Positions 7,107 to 7,444 of a DNA stretch of 7,444 bases are shown piece after piece. The stretch is taken from the NCBI GenBank assembly GCA_029879945.1, contig JAOUPJ010000180.1:1-7444 (forward strand). The letters are read 5' to 3'. The stretch comes from Gammaproteobacteria bacterium (lineage in GTDB: Bacteria > Pseudomonadota > Gammaproteobacteria > S012-40). The notes below the pieces were generated by a model. The model saw only the letters and a list, made by a program, of their open reading frames with translations. It searched no databases and had not been told where the DNA came from. A program made the translations under genes and the position numbers. Numbering within the stretch: the first letter of the stretch is position 1; every line of letters starts with the position of its first letter.

Positions 7107-7444
7107 ATATTGATAGTGAAACATTGCTTGAGCAAGTCAAATTCTCTTCGGAAGAACTTGAGCTCAAAACCTGTCCTCGTAATGAATTGGGAAGTGCCTC
7201 AGTAATTTCAACATTCAGAAACTCGCCTACTTGTGTAAGCTTACCATCGAAATTGACCACACGATTGTTTTCCGTGCGACCACGTAATTGTTTACCGTCT
7301 TTCTTCGATGCCCCCTCTACCAATACAGGCTGTACAGTCCCTACCATCGATTCACTAATGCGATGGGTGTTCTGAATGATACGATCCTGAAGGATGGCCA
7401 GGCGCTGTTTTTTGACTGATAGAGGGACATCATCGACAAGATCC
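7105..7444 (-). CDS. miaB: tRNA-2-methylthio-N6-dimethylallyladenosine synthase, C-terminal part
   Basis: MiaB is a radical-SAM enzyme that adds a methylthio group to i6A37 of tRNAs reading UNN codons. Only the last 112 codons are in the window; the iron-sulfur cysteine motifs and radical-SAM barrel lie beyond the right edge. Seen: the end of the catalytic part (DDVPLSVKKQRLAILQDRI), then the TRAM RNA-binding domain with VEGASKK, GRTENNRVVNF, VGEFLNVEIT and PNSLRGQV. After this is a short serine-rich tail ending at TGA 7107-7105. The ATG at 7347 lies inside the domain and is not a start. The reading frame is open to the edge, so the gene is cut by the window and not a pseudogene as far as visible. 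miaB directly upstream of ybeZ is the standard order in this class. Confidence 0.95.
   Translation of the reverse strand, partial: DLVDDVPLSVKKQRLAILQDRIIQNTHRISESMVGTVQPVLVEGASKKDGKQLRGRTENNRVVNFDGKLTQVGEFLNVEITEALPNSLRGQVLSSSSSEENLTCSSNVSLSI
7110..7140 (-). promoter_or_regulatory. Weak candidate promoter for ybeZYX-lnt within the miaB 3' end
   Basis: On the minus strand TTGACT (7140-7135) is followed after 19 nt by TATCAA (7115-7110), ending 16 nt before the ybeZ start. The -35 match is good, but the spacer is long and the -10 is only partial. The palindrome TTGCTCAAGCAA (7135-7124) sits in the spacer. An internal promoter here is only an inference. Confidence 0.18.

Noticed and set aside
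7158..7167. Perfect 10-bp palindrome TTGAGCTCAA near the end of miaB
   Set aside because: It lies in coding sequence, differs from the TGCTTRRGCA units, and a palindrome of this length is expected by chance in a window of this size.
7105..7347. A separate 80-codon gene starting at ATG 7347
   Set aside because: The frame is open upstream to the window edge and the upstream residues continue the MiaB sequence, so this ATG is an internal methionine of miaB.

Overview
The window reads as a piece of a gammaproteobacterial chromosome. The evidence is the conserved gene order miaB-ybeZ-ybeY-ybeX(corC)-lnt, all on the minus strand, together with close residue-level resemblance of all five products to their Enterobacteria-type orthologues as I remember them. 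I cannot place it below class level. Base composition is moderate, with no sign of extreme GC or AT content.

Layout, read in the direction of transcription (right to left). From 7444 to 7105 is the 3' end of miaB (tRNA ms2i6A37 methylthiotransferase, TRAM domain), cut by the window edge. Then come ybeZ (PhoH-type ATPase, 7093-6074), ybeY (16S rRNA-processing endoribonuclease, 6073-5609), ybeX/corC (twin-CBS protein, 5612-4731) and lnt (apolipoprotein N-acyltransferase, 4741-3224). Junctions are tight: 11 nt between miaB and ybeZ, direct abutment of ybeZ and ybeY, a 4-nt overlap of ybeY and ybeX, and an 11-nt overlap of ybeX and lnt. This is a co-transcribed and probably translationally coupled operon linking tRNA modification, rRNA processing and envelope lipoprotein maturation. 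Three of the four complete operon genes use non-ATG starts (TTG, GTG, GTG).

After a 194-nt spacer lies the most interesting part. A single uninterrupted reading frame runs from an ATG at 3029 to the left edge of the window, giving 1009 codons with no stop. It is easily missed because its stop lies outside the window, and short antisense and out-of-frame ORFs cover the same stretch. It encodes a large lipoprotein precursor with a lipobox cysteine at residue 27, about 455 residues of unrecognised extracytoplasmic sequence, and a C-terminal half made of beta-propeller blades ending in three clear WD40 repeats. Eight further cysteines fall in four close pairs. I recognise no named family for the whole protein.

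The spacer before this gene holds a tandem pair of 10-bp palindromes of the form TGCTTAAGCA. A third near-copy lies at the end of miaB just upstream of ybeZ, so a shared regulator is possible but unproven. No RNA genes, insertion sequences, CRISPR arrays or convincing rho-independent terminators were seen.
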